Shown here in pieces: positions 6,945 to 8,165 of a stretch of DNA of 8,165 nucleotides. Under the pieces are notes generated by a model that made no database searches, was not told the origin of the DNA, and was given only the letters and a program-made list of their open reading frames with translations. Every line of letters starts with the position of its first letter. Within the stretch, counting starts at the first letter, position 1. Origin of the DNA: Bacteroidales bacterium (lineage in GTDB: Bacteria > Bacteroidota > Bacteroidia > Bacteroidales > JAADGE01); contig JALSMF010000406.1 in assembly GCA_026987795.1 (NCBI GenBank), forward strand, positions 1 through 8,165, written 5' to 3'. Position numbers and translations under genes: made by a program.

Positions 6945-8165
6945 ATGAAACCAAAACACTTTATTCTGCTTTTTGCCGTAACAATATTGTTTTTTTCCTC
7001 TTGTAACAAAAATGACCTTTTTGAACAGCCTGACGTAACTGTTAATGACCTTGAAGGAACGTTTATAAAAGACGGAACATCCCGTTATATTTTTGATTTT
7101 AACATTGATTGCACCGTGAAAAACAATGATAAAAGAGGTGCAACAGTAAGTGAAATAGAATATACCGTTGAAATAGAAGGCGTTGATTCCGAAACACACC
7201 TCTATTCTGATTCTTATTCTGAATCTTTTACTCTTGAGACAGGCGGAACTACATCGCTTAATCTTCCGTTTACACTTAATCTTGATTCAGAGACAGGGCA
7301 AAAACTTGCAGATGCAATTGCAGACGGCGACATTAAATTTAAAGTGAAGGGAGATTTTCAAATAACAGATCCTGTAAACACCTTATTACCACTGTCTTTC
7401 AAAGGAGACGTTCCGGCTTCAATTATTGACGACTTATTTGAACAACCCACTGTCGAAGTTACAGGATGCTCCTTAAAAGAGTTACCGGGCGACACAACGT
7501 ATCTGGACATTGATTTACTTGTAACAAATAACGACGTGAGAGAAGCTCCTGTAAAAGACATTGATTACGAAGTAACTATCAACGGCTTGACAGCATTTCC
7601 CGAACAAGCAGACATAAACAGAACATTACTCGTAAATGTGCCTTTGAAGATTACTCTGCCTCTAAGATTATTAACAAATGATGCTATCCGACTTTTAGAA
7701 AAATTAGATACCGGAGAAAGTCTTGACTATACAGTTACCGGAACATTTCATGTTGACGAACCGGTTTTGGAATTATTTGACTTACCGATTGACATACAAG
7801 GAACGGCAAATATTGACGTAGGATATGATGATTTTTACGAACAACCGGATATTAACGTAAATGATATTGACGGAACATACACCGTTAACGGTATTTCAAG
7901 TGTTACGTTTAATCTTAACGTAAATACAACCGTTAAAAATCTCGACAACAGAAATGTTCTCATTGATGAAGTTGAGTATGTTGTTTTTGTTGAAGGTGTT
8001 GAATCTGCAACTCATTATTACTCCGACACATACTCAAACGATTTGGCTATAGCCGGAAATGACAGCGTATCTCTCACCTTACCTGTAACTCTTAATCTCG
8101 GCTATTCGGAGGGAATCTCTCTTATGTCAAAACTTACGGACGGAACAGCCTCTTATACAATAGAA
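6945..8165 (+). CDS. Lipoprotein with tandem LEA14/WHy-like domains (partial, 3' end outside window)
   Basis: The frame runs from the ATG at 6945 to the right edge, 407 residues with no stop. Residues 1-20 are a lipoprotein signal: HFILLFAVTILFFSSC, a lipobox with C20 as the lipidated residue, followed by NKNDLFEQP. The mature chain is a series of domains, each opened by (F/Y)EQP: residue 26, residue 165 and residue 298. Each has the LEA type 2 (LEA14/WHy) pattern, an amphipathic strand, then V(K/T)N-D, then I-(E/D)Y-V...G: VKNND at 58-62 with IEYTVEIEG at 71-79; VTNND at 193-197 with IDYEVTING at 206-214; VKNLD at 330-334 with VEYVVFVEG at 343-351. Bacteroidota LEA-like lipoproteins usually carry one such domain; this one has at least three. 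The protein should be anchored in a membrane facing the periplasm or the cell surface. The family's molecular role in bacteria is poorly known, so no specific function is assigned. It is transcribed divergently from the receptor gene. Confidence 0.82.
   Translation, partial: MKPKHFILLFAVTILFFSSCNKNDLFEQPDVTVNDLEGTFIKDGTSRYIFDFNIDCTVKNNDKRGATVSEIEYTVEIEGVDSETHLYSDSYSESFTLETGGTTSLNLPFTLNLDSETGQKLADAIADGDIKFKVKGDFQITDPVNTLLPLSFKGDVPASIIDDLFEQPTVEVTGCSLKELPGDTTYLDIDLLVTNNDVREAPVKDIDYEVTINGLTAFPEQADINRTLLVNVPLKITLPLRLLTNDAIRLLEKLDTGESLDYTVTGTFHVDEPVLELFDLPIDIQGTANIDVGYDDFYEQPDINVNDIDGTYTVNGISSVTFNLNVNTTVKNLDNRNVLIDEVEYVVFVEGVESATHYYSDTYSNDLAIAGNDSVSLTLPVTLNLGYSEGISLMSKLTDGTASYTIE
7020..8165 (+). 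repeat. Tandem LEA-like domains in A-B-A order
   Basis: Unit A1 spans 7020-7436 (residues 26-164), unit B1 7437-7835 (165-297) and unit A2 starts at 7836 (298), cut by the window edge. A1 and A2 align without gaps at an offset of exactly 272 residues. By hand count about 34 of 70 residues are identical from (F/Y)EQPD to the YSD(S/T)YS motif. B1 lacks the YSDSYS segment and matches A1 far less well. The simplest reading is duplication of a two-domain A-B block, which predicts a second B unit beyond the window. Confidence 0.72.

Noticed and set aside
6858..7199. Minus-strand open frame of 113 codons opposite the start of the lipoprotein gene
   Set aside because: It is antisense to a plus-strand frame with a clear lipobox and domain repeats. 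Its composition is Phe/Lys/Cys-rich, as expected from reading AT-rich coding DNA backwards, and no family is recognisable.
7358..7561. Minus-strand open frame of 67 codons within the lipoprotein gene
   Set aside because: It is fully contained in and antisense to the LEA-like coding region, with no signal or domain of its own.

Overview
The window is an AT-rich stretch of a Bacteroidota (Bacteroidetes) genome. The evidence is a protein with a type B type IX secretion system (T9SS) C-terminal signal, a PorP/SprF-family outer-membrane protein, a TonB-dependent receptor led by a carboxypeptidase-regulatory-like domain, a Cys-lipoprotein, and two perfect TAnnTTTG promoter elements, which are typical of this phylum. 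Genus and family cannot be fixed from the sequence. No RNA gene, insertion sequence, phage gene or CRISPR array is visible.

Layout. Three genes run on the minus strand in transcription order: a TonB-dependent receptor-like protein (6713 to 4290), a 169-nt gap holding an imperfect inverted repeat and a possible promoter, a 940-residue secreted surface protein with beta-helix-like repeats, a cadherin-like domain and a T9SS type B sorting domain (4120 to 1298), and, after 72 nt, a PorP/SprF-family protein that runs off the left edge (1225 to 1). On the plus strand, divergent from the receptor across a 231-nt intergenic region, is a lipoprotein built of tandem LEA14/WHy-like domains (6945 onward), which runs off the right edge.

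How they may work together. Type B T9SS cargo proteins are commonly encoded beside a PorP/SprF-like partner, as SprB and SprF are in Flavobacterium johnsoniae. The 940-residue protein and its PorP neighbour therefore look like a cargo/partner pair that exports and anchors a filamentous or adhesive surface protein. The receptor upstream has an incomplete plug domain, so it may not be an ordinary nutrient transporter. Whether it belongs to the same surface module is inference from gene order only.

The points most worth following are the PorP C-terminal coiled-coil tail made of DS-x-x-x-A octads, the shortened receptor plug, the roughly 78-residue repeats in the secreted protein, and the A-B-A arrangement of LEA-like domains in the lipoprotein.
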